64,000 nucleotides of DNA from Turnera subulata (taxonomy: Eukaryota; Streptophyta; Magnoliopsida; Malpighiales; Passifloraceae): NCBI GenBank assembly GCA_028386065.3, contig JAKUCV010003328.1, positions 62,001-126,000 of the forward strand. The letters run 5' to 3'. A program made the translations under genes and the position numbers. Positions within the stretch are counted from its first letter, which is position 1; every line of letters begins with the position of its first letter. The notes under the pieces are model-generated. The model saw only the letters and a program-made list of their open reading frames with translations, did no database searches and was not told the DNA's origin. Shown here one piece after another: positions 1 to 11,399 of this stretch.

Positions 1-2734
1 TTTTTCAAGGGAAATTGGCATATACCAAAGAAAAAGAAATTGTAACGCAATTTTAATTGAGTAGGAATACAAACATTAATGAACAGCTCACGTCAAGATA
101 CATATGTACGTGTTTTGTTAACAAATCTGGCATTCTAAGTAAGTTAACATTGAAATTATTCTTGAAAATCATCCCTCATTCAATCCAATCCAATCCAAGT
201 ACTGTCTCTTATTTTGTTTCAAGGTAAATCATTTTTTTTTATGCAAGGAAGGAGTGCATCCAGAATTAATTGCAATTCGAATTGAGTAAACAGCGTATGT
301 ATTTTGATTCTCAAAAAAAAAAAAACAGCTTATGTATTTTGTACGCTAGGACATCATATCTTGTTATTGAACTATAATATTGCGATGTTCGATTTATGGA
401 ATATGAGGCATTTTAGGAATCTAGGTGCACCACCACTTATGGAAAAGCTAGTCGAAGGAAAAATAAATGGAACTCTCCTTTTAGGAAACATATAATTTTT
501 TTTTTTGAAAATGGTTATCGTGAGTGATGCTGTTGCAGAAGATTTTTATGATGGAGTTGCATTTATTCTGCTTTTACTTGGTATTTTGGATTGGTGAACC
601 CCAATCTTCGAGTTTTGACAATTGACACTGTTCAATGGGACAAATACATAAATGAGCTATTAATTGGCATCTCATCAAGTCATCATTCCTAAGATAAGAT
701 TCAGTAGGTCTGCCTCGCCATTATTTATGTTTGGAATTGGAAAAAAAATCAAATTTTCTCAGACTTTGTATATCTGGCTCCTCCAACCCTTCCCTAGCTG
801 TTGTCTTATTAGCTTTTTTTTTTTTTTCCAATTACAGCATTAAAATGCCAGACTGTATTAAAAACCAAATACTACTTTGTAAACGCCCCTTACATGTTCT
901 TGAATCCTAATCACCCTATGTTGCGTTGATTGATTCTACATTAGGTGTAAAAATAATATTAATCAATGTGGGGGACATTGAGTCATTATTATTATTATTA
1001 TTATCAGCCAACATAACAACAACAAGATTATCATTACCCACGTCCATTAATAGAAAAAAGATACAGAATGATGTCGTTTTAATTGGTAGGTGACAGAGAA
1101 AACTTGAAAGGCTCGAACGTAATGATTACAACCCTTTACTGCCAATGTTTGGTTTTCAAACATATTCTGTATCCAGACATCTCCAAATAAACAAATCAAG
1201 GGAAAAAATCATACGCTACCAATAGGGGAAATATGAAATAAAAAGAAGAAGAAAGTGGGCATTTAAGTAATGATGTTAAAGTCATCAACTTCCGTGACCA
1301 CAAATTGAGTACTAGTTAAACTGAACACATCAAAACTTAAAAAAACGATTATGAACACAAGTTTTTAACTTTGTGATGCTGTGTTTGGACAATCAACTGA
1401 TATCAATGGTTAAGTTTCTGCTTTAAGGATCGTTAATCCATCACATTTGAGAAGGATGGGGGGAGAGCCTGTTTTTGTGTCAAAATCACCCTCTAACCCA
1501 TTAAAAAGCTAATTTTTCGTTCTTTTCTCTTTCTCTGCGTTGAGACTTGAGACTCGTCATCTAAATAGTCCCTACTAGGTTGACATTAGGGAAGAGTGTT
1601 GATCAAGGGAAAAAAGAAGTAAAAATAAGCAGGTTTTAATAGGTAAATTTGTGTGTTAAAAACAAAGTCAAAATTTGTGAGAGAATGAAGGAGAAAAGAA
1701 AAATTATTCTAGAGATGTTTTTACTCCCTACCCAAATCCAGAGGGTGGGCGAGGTCAGTTTTTGCTTTTTCACTTTTATTACTTTCTTTCTTTTACTCTG
1801 GCGCTACACGTGAGGCCCATGGGTTTCTGGTGGAGGTGGTGGTGGCTAGTTAAAGTATGACGGTAGATACCCATGAAACGTCTTATCAATGACACGTGGT
1901 TCGCTGTTCATCGTTTTAGGTGCAGTAAAAAAATCATATTTTAATGGAGCAGATAGAGATGATTGTCAATGCCCAGCATCATTTGGAGCTAATTTCATTT
2001 CCAGCGACGATTGTACTCTCTTTTGCTCTCGATCCTTTTTTTTTTTTTTTTTATCGATCTCTCCTCTTATTAGTCTCCCAAAAGAATTCTGTTTTAATAT
2101 CCGTTCAAAATTTACATTATGGTATTATTTTTTTCTATGTTTTAGTTTTTTTTCGAATCATGTTACTTTATCTCATTTATTTTTATCGAAGTTATTATTA
2201 ATTATCTTTCATCCAATTTTGATATCTATGGAAATAGTTTTTTTTAAAGGGGATTTTTTATAACTCGGGAAGTAAGTAAAGAAAAAAACAGAAATTTAAA
2301 ATTAGTATCGTAGAAATAAACCCAAAAAGCCAAAACCAGTTGCATTTTCCTCGTTTGGGTTTCAATCAAAATTCAAAAGGTTAGATTGATAGTGGTTTGG
2401 AGGTTGGTATTTGTACATAATTTCTAATATTTCGATATATCAAAAAAAAATTAGCCCAAGTACTGAAAAAAGAAGAAGAAAAAAGCCCAAATACAAACAC
2501 TTGATGCATGGGTTGGCTAGGGGTTATATGCCCCAACCCAACCCAACCCGATATTAGCGGGCTGCGTCTAGAAAGTAGAAACGATTTAGTGATTTACACA
2601 AAACGCTTCCACGGCGTCGTACTGGCTACCGCTAAGCCTCTGCAACCCTGCCCAGGTATACATATCAAACAACACCGCATCGAAGGCCTCACTTTCCCGA
2701 TCAAAACCCCTCTCCGTACCCCGTAGCGACCCAA
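1..2734. other. Intergenic region left of the Iojap-like gene
   Basis: AT-rich DNA in which I see no credible gene; the open frames are short, lack family resemblance and run through low-complexity tracts. A short (TTA)n microsatellite lies near 987-1005. Two G-box cores (CACGTG) lie at 1807-1812 and 1893-1898, the first next to a GGCCCA site II-like motif; they could belong to a promoter of an unseen gene to the left or be chance. The last 200 bases, with C-rich short repeats near 2531-2550, are the likely promoter and 5' leader of the gene starting at 2735. Confidence 0.6.
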
Positions 2735-4618
2735 ATGTTGGCGGCTTTGCGTTCTCGGTCTTCCAATATCTCGCCAGCGGCGGCGTCGTTTTCTCTTCTC
2801 CTCAACCAATCCCTGAAGCACAACTCATGCCTCTCCGCTTCCAATCGCGCCTTCTCTTCACCAACAACCACCGAGGAGTCCCAAAATCAACACATATTGG
2901 ACCTACCGGAGATCCTGAAAGTTCTCAACAAGGTCAGAGCAGACGACGTTAGAGTCTTCCCGGCCGGCAAGCACGCCGAGTGGGCCGATTATCTGGTAAT
3001 CGCCAGCGGTCGGTCCGACTGGCACGTCAAGAACATCGCCAGTGCCCTTACTTTCCAGGTCTAGTCCGTTATCTTCTCTCTCTCGCTCTTCTTTGTGTTT
3101 TTTTTTCACGCCTATTTATTTCCAGGTGCAATTTGTTTGGTTTGATTAATGAGTGTTTTGGTTACAGGCTAAGCAGGGGCAAAGAGGAGCGAAGCGAATG
3201 CTGCTGCCAAGTGTGGAAGGCCGAAAAGGCGGGAAGTGGATTGTTATTGACTCCGGTTAGTTATATAATGTAGCTTAACAGCTTAATCATCGTGTAATAC
3301 GTATTATTATAGCGTATAAGGATATTTTGGTTTATGAATTCTCTTCTTTTTTTGCTTTCTGTAGGTAAGGTGATAGTTCATGCTCTTGAAGAGGATGCAA
3401 GAGCTTATTACAATTTGGAAGAACTTTGGGGCTCGGATGCTCAAAAAGAGGAATCCGATCAGGTAAAACGCTAATGAATTAGAGGTTTACTCTTTTGTTG
3501 TTCTTGTTGATATTATGTTATGGTGTTAATCTCTTGTCTAAGCATCAGTAGATGGTCTATGATAACCTTGCTTCCCTTACCCTTTTCAATGTTTTAATGT
3601 ATATGGTCTGTGTGTGTTAGGGTGAAAATAGGAAAGCTTTTTTTTTTTTTGATACTAGTCGATGAAGGTGAGACTCGAACCCGAGACCTCACCTCTCTTG
3701 TGCTTTTGACACAAGAGTGCCGATGAGCTACAAAACCTCACCCCTCTTGTGCCAATGACACAAGACTGGGAAAGCAGATGGAATAGTAGAGCTCAAGCCA
3801 TCTGCTTCCTCATCAGTGCACCTACTCCTTTGTAAACGAAAAGAAAGGAGCTTGTACAGAGGCAAATTGTTGGGCTAGAGACAGGGGAATGAATGCGATT
3901 ATTACAATGAAAAGCTGTTTTTGCGGTTTTGGAGTTGTTAAACTATTAGTCAGTGAAATTAATTCCCAAGGTTCTAGTTAGTTGATTGGCTTGATAGATG
4001 GGTTGGCATTTGGCTGGCAAGTTCGCTTTCTTGACATCTGAGCATGTAACTATTGGATAAGCTGTTGAAATAGGAATAAACTGTCAATGATTAGTGCCTT
4101 CTTACTTCTCTCCCACCTTCTATTGACTGTCTCTTCATGCGTTGCTTGCTTCTGTCGAGTAAAAAACAGTATAAAATCTGTAATCATATTACAAGTTGAT
4201 TGCACCATAAGCGTCTAGCAGAACTATATAAAGTTTGGCAGGTAAATTTCTTCCTGTTACAATTAAGTGCATTGCCAAACCTATGTTGTTGACTTTGAAG
4301 ATAGCCTGGAATTTTGTCAGTATCACAGTGCCACTGGTATGTGTAGCCAGTATTCAGAGTTCCATTTTTCAATCCTTTTTTGAAATGACTTTGTGATTAG
4401 TTTCTCATATGGTGCAAAATTTTCCCTCTCCAAATTTTAATTCTAATGGCAGGTTTTCTGTTGAGGTGTTTCTGGGGAGTTGTGGAACAGGGTTGTTTGT
4501 TTTCGCTTGTGTGAAATGTGCACTAATTTTCTCTTTCTCTGCGCAGGATTTAGAGAATCCTTTTGTTAAGATTCGGCCCAAGAATAATTCGAAGAAACGA
4601 GTGCACAAAAAAGCCTGA
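2735..4618 (+). CDS. Iojap-like / RsfS-family protein, probably mitochondrial
   Basis: Member of the RsfS/Iojap family, whose known role is to bind the large ribosomal subunit protein uL14 and block subunit joining. Four coding exons: 2735-3058, 3168-3255, 3365-3462, 4547-4618, all with GT-AG borders and consistent phase, giving 193 residues. The first ~45 residues are rich in Ser, Arg and Ala without acidic residues, as in a mitochondrial presequence. The RsfS core follows (about 55-165): WADYLVIASGRSDWHVKNIA, then GGKWIVIDSG and KVIVHALEEDARAYYNLEELW, all typical of the family. The tail (FVKIRPKNN, then Lys/Arg-rich) matches plant mitochondrial members. The start is the first ATG of the open frame before the presequence. 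Intron 3 (1.08 kb) holds a SINE. Mitochondrial rather than plastid targeting is inferred. Confidence 0.9.
3638..3768 (-). mobile_element. tRNA-derived SINE in intron 3 of the Iojap-like gene
   Basis: Read on the minus strand, this 131-bp stretch has tRNA-like pol III promoter boxes (A-box-like TAGCTCATCGGC, B-box GGTTCGAGTCTC) and ends in a 13-base A tail (T run at 3638-3650 on +). It is bounded by a direct repeat GGAAAGC at 3631-3637 and 3769-3775, as expected for a target-site duplication. It contains a short internal repeat of an ACAAGAG motif. Insertion in an intron, antisense to the gene. Confidence 0.75.
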
Positions 4619-5930
4619 GCATGTAAGAATAATCTTAGAGCGGCTCCCTTTTGATAGGCATTTTGAACATTTTCCCATGGTAAAGTTCTTAGCTTGACCT
4701 TATATATATATACACAGACGAGATTGTCGTCTGATGCCCATTGAATTTGGTTTTCAATTTGTGTAACGCAGCCGCTAGCCCTCTATGGTTTGCTGGGCCC
4801 TTTACTAACATGCTTAACTCTGGATAATTGTTGTCTAGTCCCGCCTGGCATTTGCTATTCTTGCCTTATCCGTTGTTTAAGGATAATTCCTTGGTAACTA
4901 GCCATAAGTTGTGGGGTACTAATACCAATACTTAGTGGACCAATATAATAATTATTTTTAACTTATGTCTTATTTTTCTTACAACTAAAATTGCTGCAAT
5001 TTTCTAATTTATAGAACTATTAGTAACTTTTGGAAACTGTAATTTTGGTAGGTGCACGCTGAGGCATTGTACAAAAATTTGTGAAAATTTATTGAGAGAC
5101 TTAAGGTTTTCTCTAAATATCTTGTCAAGGTTTTGCACCAAAGTTTTGTAAAATTTCTATAATCGAACAGCAAAAAGCCTTGTTGTTCTTGAACCTATAA
5201 ACTTAAAAGTTTTATTCTTGTTGTTAATTAGTAAATTCTCAGTCAAACAAGGGAAAAGTTAATAGGTACATAATTCATGCTCATATCTTTTCATATTAAT
5301 TTTAATAAATCCATCCAATATTTTCTTATTATCCCATGCTTTAAATTTTGTTCTCTTTTAGGTTGGAAAACGAACTTTTAATTTTTTAGATCTTGAAAAC
5401 GAACCAATGGCAAACTAAATTATTAGATGAATTATGGTTCATTAACTGGTAGAATGCATCTCCCTTGAGTTTAGTTTCGCCCAGAGCATGCAATGGGGCA
5501 ACGAATTTTACTACGGAAATCGCGTGGTTGTTTGTTCAAGAAATGATGGGACATAACTGAAAACTGACCAGGTTTTCAGATTGATTAGAACTATCATCAG
5601 TTGTAACATGTTAGAAAACTTATCGATTACTTTAAGCAACATTTATTTGGAATGCCTGGAATAGTTTGGACTCTAAAATGTTTGTAAAGCTTATTACATT
5701 GTCTTGTATTGATTGAGGGGAGCCAGAATCCATTGATGCGGCAGAGAAACCCAGCAGGATTGGTTTCTCTGAGTTGCTCCAGCAAATGATGGCCTTCTCA
5801 ACTATCGTTTGGCTGATTGACGGGGATTACAAATTATCAAACATTTACGCGGGCGGCAAAAAAAGAAAATAGTCTCATAACTCCTCCTTAATTTCTTTGT
5901 CCATCAGTTTTTTTAGTGTATTTTGGATCT
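4619..5930. other. Intergenic region, no gene seen
   Basis: The first 100-200 bases are the likely 3' UTR of the Iojap-like gene; a (TA)n tract lies at 4702-4712. The rest is AT-rich without open frames of note. It ends at the left target-site duplication of the Pack-MULE. Confidence 0.6.
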
Positions 5931-6243
5931 AACAATTTTTGGGATAACTACTCCGCGAGTCCTACATCTTTTTTCGAAAACTCATTTGAGTCCTAAAAAC
6001 GAAAAACGCCTATTTCGAGTCCTATAACATTCAAAAGTTACACCATTCGAGTCCCCGTCAAGGTTTCCATCCATTTTCTCCGTTATCTTTGACTTTTTTG
6101 GCCCACATCAGATCCACATCATGGTTAACAAGGACAAAAATGCCACATAAACTGCCATGTCAAAAAACCATTATATTTTCTTATAAAAAGAATATTATTG
6201 CTAAAAAAAAAAAAAATAACCGGTAACTCATCTTCTCTCAGTC

Positions 6244-6560
6244 TCATCTCCTCTCCAAGCCGTCCCCAATCTGCAGCAGATCCTGGGAGTCCAGCTTCAC
6301 CGGAGGGTTTCCCGGGAGGTGGAGGACATCTTCCACGAGGCAGCCATTCTTGTTGAGGACCTCGAGGGCGAAGCGGCGGCGCGTGAAGTCGTAGAAGATG
6401 CGAGCGTGGTGGCAGGAGATGTTCATGCCGTCACCGAGGCTAGAGAGGTCAACGACGACGGTGGATTTCTTGGAGTTGCGGCCCAGGATAATGGAGTAGG
6501 TCTGCATGTAGTACCGCGAGGAAGAAGACCTTTCGTCCGCGAGGGGCCTGAAGCACGACG
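6244..6560 (-). pseudogene. Captured FHA2-like gene fragment (FHA domain) inside the Pack-MULE
   Basis: The minus-strand frame reads RYYMQTYSIILGRNSKKS, then DLSSLGDGMNI, then ARIFYDFTRRRFALEVLNKN, then HLPGNPPVKLDSQDLLQIGD. This is the N-terminal FHA domain of plant FHA2-type proteins, which bind phosphothreonine. The frame is open from 6741 to 6244, but the part before ~6560 (Lys/Glu- and Gly-rich) is not FHA2. The frame stops just after the domain start of strand 'IGD', so the domain is incomplete. The usual Ser-Arg-x-His of the phosphopeptide pocket reads Ser-Cys-His-His, so the conserved Arg is lost. It is a gene piece, probably not a working protein, though a chimeric transcript is possible. 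Confidence 0.85.
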
Positions 6561-6904
6561 CGCTTAAGCAACAGCCGCCGGTGCTCTGCCCGCCTCTCAT
6601 CGGGTAAGCACCGTCGCCTTCTCCTCCTTTTCTTCTTCCTTTCTCTTCTTCTTTAAGCGGACTTGGGTTTTGTGGTGTTGTACTAGCCCAATTGGGTTTT
6701 CTGTTACTGGATTGTAGACGGGCGAGCTGGGTTCGATCCATGCTTGGCTGGGGTTGGGTTTCGTTGGGTTCGAACCTACTGGCCCGGAATCAATTTGGTT
6801 GTTTTCGACAAAGAGGAGGCGAGTTTGTTCTGTTGGTGGTGAATTCGTTGCGGATGGAAGCGGGGTTCACTGGTGGCTGTTGGTGTATTGGCCGGAATTG
6901 AGGT

Positions 6905-7068
6905 CTGTAGGTGCGTGGGCGAGGGTGTTGTTGGGGTTGTCGGGGAGAGGTAGCGCTTGCAGGTCTCGTAGACGAGAAGTGGGCGGGGCTGACGCCGAGG
7001 GCCATAGCGGCGATGCCGCGGTAGAGGGCGGAGGGGCCTTTGGTTTGGAGGATGGAGCGGACGGCGAT
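6905..7068 (-). pseudogene. Captured mitoferrin-like mitochondrial carrier fragment inside the Pack-MULE
   Basis: Reading the minus strand from 7068 gives IAVRSILQTKGPSALYRGIA, then AMALGVSPAH. After a small deletion and a one-base frameshift near 6974 it resumes as VYETCKRYLSPDNPNN and TLAHA. This matches the first repeat of plant mitoferrin-like (MIT-type) mitochondrial carriers: RGIAAMGLG, PAHAVYFSVYE, NNSVAHA. Mitochondrial carriers are normally inner-membrane transporters of about 300 residues; only about 55 residues remain, with a frame break. It lies upstream of the FHA2 piece in the same orientation. Confidence 0.78.
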
Positions 7069-7492
7069 GGCTCAGCCTCAGCCCGATGGTGGTGAGTTAC
7101 CGTTTCCCCTTCCCCTCCTCATTTCCCTACCCCAGCCTCCCAAGCGCCTTCCTTCCTTCTATCCCCCTTTTCCTTATTTTTTTTAATTTCTAGTTTATTG
7201 GAAATGGTAAGTGGTGGAGGGTTTTAATTTTTTTATGGGATTGAAATTTATTTTTTGTTAATTTTTTTATTTTGCAAAAATTCCACATAATTGTTATTTT
7301 TTATTAATTATTTTCCACGTAATCAGATAACGGCCAAGTCAGCAAAAAATTGACGGAAATATGGACGGGGACTCGTTTGGTGTTCTTTTTAAACGTTATA
7401 GGACTCGAAATAGGCGTTTTTCGTTTTTAGGACTCAAATGAATTTTCGAAAAAAGATATAGGACTCGCGGAGTAGTTATCCCAACAATTTTT

Positions 7493-9136
7493 CCTTAGTT
7501 GTTCAAGTTCAACAATCATTTCATATTTACTTAATTTTATCTAGCATGTTTTTTTTCACCTCAATCTACCCACCACATTCATTGCATAAACCATGCTCCA
7601 TGGCCTGCAACTAACAGCCAATCAAATAATATCATATCCCCTCTCGTTCAGCAGCCAAGTAAGTGATTTCGTGGGGGAATAAGAGCATGAAAAATTGATT
7701 AGGGATCATGTCCTCTTGCAAACGAACTAGTCCGCAAAAAGGTTCGTGGGAGAATTGAACAAAAAGCTATGTCATCTGTATGGTGATTTTTCAATAACTT
7801 GATAAATGATTAACAAAGAAAACCAAATATAAAAGGCTTAATAGGTTATCCTCCCAAACAGAGGCGCGGAGCGCGGGGGGGGGGGGGGGGGGNNNNNNNN
7901 NNNNNNNNNNNNNNNNNNNNNNNNNNNNNNNNNNNNNNNNNNNNNNNNNNNNNNNNNNNNNNNNNNNNNNNNNNNNNNNNNNNNNNNNNNNNNNNNNNNN
8001 NNNNNNNNNNNNNNNNNNNNNNNNNNNNNNNNNNNNNNNNNNNNNNNNNNNNNNNNNNNNNNNNNNNNNNNNNNNNNNNNNNNNNNNNNNNNNNNNNNNN
8101 NNNNNNNNNNNNNNNNNNNNNNNNNNNNNNNNNNNNNNNNNNNNNNNNNNNNNNNNNNNNNNNNNNNNNNNNNNNNNNNNNNNNNNNNNNNNNNNNNNNN
8201 NNNNNNNNNNNNNNNNNNNNNNNNNNNNNNNNNNNNNNNNNNNNNNNNNNNNNNNNNNNNNNNNNNNNNNNNNNNNNNNNNNNNNNNNNNNNNNNNNNNN
8301 NNNNNNNNNNNNNNNNNNNNNNNNNNNNNNNNNNNNNNNNNNNNNNNNNNNNNNNNNNNNNNNNNNNNNNNNNNNNNNNNNNNNNNNNNNNNNNNNNNNN
8401 NNNNNNNNNNNNNNNNNNNNNNNNNNNNNNNNNNNNNNNNNNNNNNNNNNNNNNNNNNNNNNNNNNNNNNNNNNNNNNNNNNNNNNNNNNNNNNNNNNNN
8501 NNNNNNNNNNNNNNNNNNNNNNNNNNNNNNNNNNNNNNNNNNNNNNNNNNNNNNNNNNNNNNNNNNNNNNNNNNNNNNNNNNNNNNNNNNNNNNNNNNNN
8601 NNNNNNNNNNNNNNNNNNNNNNNNNNNNNNNNNNNNNNNNNNNNNNNNNNNNNNNNNNNNNNNNNNNNNNNNNNNNNNNNNNNNNNNNNNNNNNNNNNNN
8701 NNNNTAACATAATAAATAAAATCTTTTTGTAGCCGAAGCAACGGGAGTCGGGAGGCGACGAGCTAGTTTACTTATAAAGGAATAAATAACGACGACGCAC
8801 ACGATCACCGCAAATTGATCAACGAACCCCCCCCCCCCTCCGTTTAAGAGTCGCTACGATCAGTCTCTTTCACTCACATTCCACGGCATTGCAATCAACT
8901 AGCACATGCAACTGCACAATTTACTCAGCAATTTACTGAGCAAACTTTCTTCCCAGATGATGATTTTCCATTTCGTTTACTTGACTTGATTTTGAATGGA
9001 ATGAAAGTTCTCTTCTTCGATTCTCATCTGCAAGCCACCAATCCAATCAACCCAAATTAAAAGGTACGCGTCGACGATTCACTGCTTATTAATTCTAAGA
9101 ATTAAGCCGCAAATCTCCACCCCCACCCCTCCTCCG
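7493..9136. other. Intergenic region with an assembly gap at 7893-8704
   Basis: Bases 7893-8704 are undetermined (812 N). The gap is preceded by a run of 17 G (7876-7892), and a C run lies at 8827-8838; such homopolymers often break assembly. The known sequence on either side shows no gene I can support. The stretch ends near a short (CTCCCT)n microsatellite at 9141-9166. The gap length may be an estimate. Confidence 0.7.
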
Positions 9137-9181
9137 CTACCCTCTCCCTCTCCCTCTCCCTCTCCCGATGGGTAGTTGAAA

Positions 9182-9321
9182 CATGACATCTACGCAAGAC
9201 ACACCAACTGCGCTGCAGTGGCACCACAAAGCGATGCCGTCTATCAGTTTCCGTTCAATGCCACAACAATCGACGTGATTCTGCACAACACCAGCTCCAT
9301 GGTAGTCAACAACAGCGCCGA
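9182..9321 (+). pseudogene. Ascorbate-oxidase-like (multicopper oxidase) gene fragment
   Basis: On the plus strand the frame reads DIYARHTN, then SDAVYQFPFNATTIDVILHN, then NNSAE. This matches the stretch just before the HPWHLHG copper ligands in L-ascorbate oxidases (pattern FDIFAPPPNTN, NAIYRLKFNTTVDIILQN, NNSE). The copper-binding His motif itself is missing: at ~9316 the sequence switches to an unrelated gene piece on the other strand. About 45 of the usual ~550 residues are present, so this is a fragment with no expected activity. Confidence 0.6.
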
Positions 9322-9425
9322 GCTTGAGGAAGGAGAGCTTCTTGGTGCGGTTACCGATGATCTGGTTCCTGATATCACGGAGCGCCTTGAGCTTGATTTC
9401 AGGGAGTCGGTTCAGGAATTCTGGA
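9316..9425 (-). pseudogene. ARM-repeat (ARMC8/Vid28-like) gene fragment
   Basis: The minus strand reads EFLNRLPEIKLKALRDIRNQ, then IIGNRTKKLSFLKLGA. This resembles the N-terminal helix pair of plant armadillo-repeat proteins of the ARMC8 kind (LKALRDIKNQIIGNRTKK). Only about 36 residues are recognisable; beyond them the frame runs into the antisense of the ascorbate-oxidase piece. Such armadillo proteins are subunits of GID/CTLH ubiquitin ligase complexes. No function is expected here. Confidence 0.6.
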
Positions 9426-9761
9426 GGCGAAACTAAGGTGGGGGGTTGGCATGGCCGCGGAGGAAGAGGGATTGGTGGCATTAAAGTGCTCGAGGATGGG
9501 GTGGTGCTGTGCTTAACAGCAAATAATTTATGTTAGTGTGATGTCTCAGATACTTCTGAGGATTTGTGCTCTTCAATGGATGATCTTTAAACATAGAATA
9601 GGAGCAGATTTTAATTTGTTTGTGTGATGATTAGATAAACGAAAAATGCCTGAAAAAAGTGTGATCTAGTTCTCTGTTTTTTTCCATGTATAGGTCGGCT
9701 CGGTCTTCTATCAATACCGTTTTTGTCGTTTTGGAGGCTTCTGTTGGTTCTACTGCACCTC

Positions 9762-11309
9762 ATGGGGACTATTGATTTAGGAGAGGCACAGGGTCAATCA
9801 CCGGCTTTCGCCGGCGAGGTCACCAATGTATTTGATTTAGGAGCATTCGTTGGGGAATTGACTGTTGATGACGATGCAGCCAGCAGGTTAGTTTTCCACT
9901 CCCACAATACGGATCTGATCTGATCTCATCTCTTCCTCCTCCTCCTTCGTCGGTTAATATTTTACCTTTTTGGTTGCAGTGATGATTTGTCACTTGAAGG
10001 ACTCGAGCAAGAGCTCGAGGAATACAAGAACGACGATGTTAGTGTTATTTATTCTTTTTTACCTATCCAATGGTTGTTGTTACTGTTTTTTCCCTCCATT
10101 TGCTCTGTGTCTGTCTCTCACCCTCCCTTGCAGGTTGTGGCCAACATTTTGTCTAAAGGTATAAAGCTGAGAGACCACACTAAGGGAGTAGAGAATAATT
10201 TGAGGCAAGTCGAATTAGACTCCATCCAGGTCCGGTCTCTTCCTTCCTTCCTTTCCTTCTCCTCCTCATATATACTACCTGGTGGTTTCGTTTTCATGTT
10301 CTTATGTTCTTCATATCCTCCTGCTTTACAACTGTTTTAATCTATCTCTCTTAATTCCAGGATTACATTAGAGAGAGTGATAATCTGGTGTCTCTCCATG
10401 AACAAATCCGTGACTGCGACAACATACTCTCCCAGATGGAAACTCTTCTCAGTGGGTTTCAGGTACACTTCTAATCTGCTGTTTTGCTTCAAACTGATGC
10501 TTGTCATGGATTCTTGTTCATGCCATCCTTGGCTTTGCTGCTTATTTCCACCTTTTTTTAATGTGCTATGCTATGATTACTGAACCAAATAGGGAAGGCT
10601 GTTTTCCGCATTCTTAGGGGCCATGAATTGACAATTTTAAAAGTATCCTGGAGGGCCAGAACTATGTAGATAGGCTGCAACTGCTGTGGTATAAAAGTTT
10701 TACTATGAAGAATTTATTTATTATCCAACTGCTTATTCCAGTTCCAGCGCACTTATGCGTCCTCACATGGGTTGCTCTATAATACTAATACTATTAGGCC
10801 TGCAATTATTAAAATCTGTTTCACAAAATAAGTGTTACTTTGTTCACAAACTTCATTCCTTGATCATAATTGGGTAGAATTGGTTCCATTCTTACAACAT
10901 GAGTCTACGCGGTCCATATAGTGACCAGCATACACATCAATGCATTTATTTTGTGTAAATGGGCTGCTGCCACTGATTAAAAACTTCTCCCAAAAAGATT
11001 GCAACTGTCCAATATTTTGGATTTCTGTCATGCAAATTAGTAAATGAATGGATGCACAGGTGTTTGTTTTCACACTTTGATGGTATGCTTGTTTAATTAT
11101 GTATATTTTGTGGGATATAACAAGGCTTGTGAAAATGTGTGTCATCTTGATTATATTCTGAGTAGAATGCCCTTTAAAAGGATGCTAAGAACATATTCCC
11201 TGTCATACAGAAAACTTAGAAAACTTTTTCTTCTAAACTGCTTGATGCATTTCAAATTATTTGGTTTTCTTTGACTAATCTGTCAAGGCAGAAACTAATT
11301 CCTTTTTGT

Positions 11310-11399
<90 letters not shown>

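Larger units (their letters stand above)
5941..7482. mobile_element. Pack-MULE: Mutator-like element carrying two host gene fragments
   Basis: A 1,542-bp unit bounded by long terminal inverted repeats (about 5941-6085 and 7335-7482) that start GGGATAACTACTCCGCGAG and end with the complement. Over the first ~110 bases they differ at only a few sites. Each repeat contains four spaced copies of GAGTCC. The unit is flanked by a perfect 10-bp direct repeat AACAATTTTT (5931-5940 and 7483-7492), the size expected of Mutator-like elements. The inside has no transposase. It holds GC-rich pieces of two unrelated genes, both on the minus strand (mitoferrin-like, then FHA2-like), quite unlike the AT-rich surroundings. 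This is the definition of a Pack-MULE; it must have moved using a transposase made elsewhere. Confidence 0.92.

Noticed and set aside
1889..2263. 124-residue open frame left of the Iojap-like gene
   Set aside because: Phe/Ser-rich translation of a T-rich tract, a GTG/ACG-type start and no family match.
7791..8808. Long minus-strand open frames (290-320 residues)
   Set aside because: They run across the assembly gap and are made almost wholly of undetermined residues.
9137..9481. Single 114-residue minus-strand gene
   Set aside because: Only the middle ~36 residues resemble an ARM-repeat protein; the rest is the antisense of an ascorbate-oxidase-like piece and a microsatellite, so it is a chimera of fragments.
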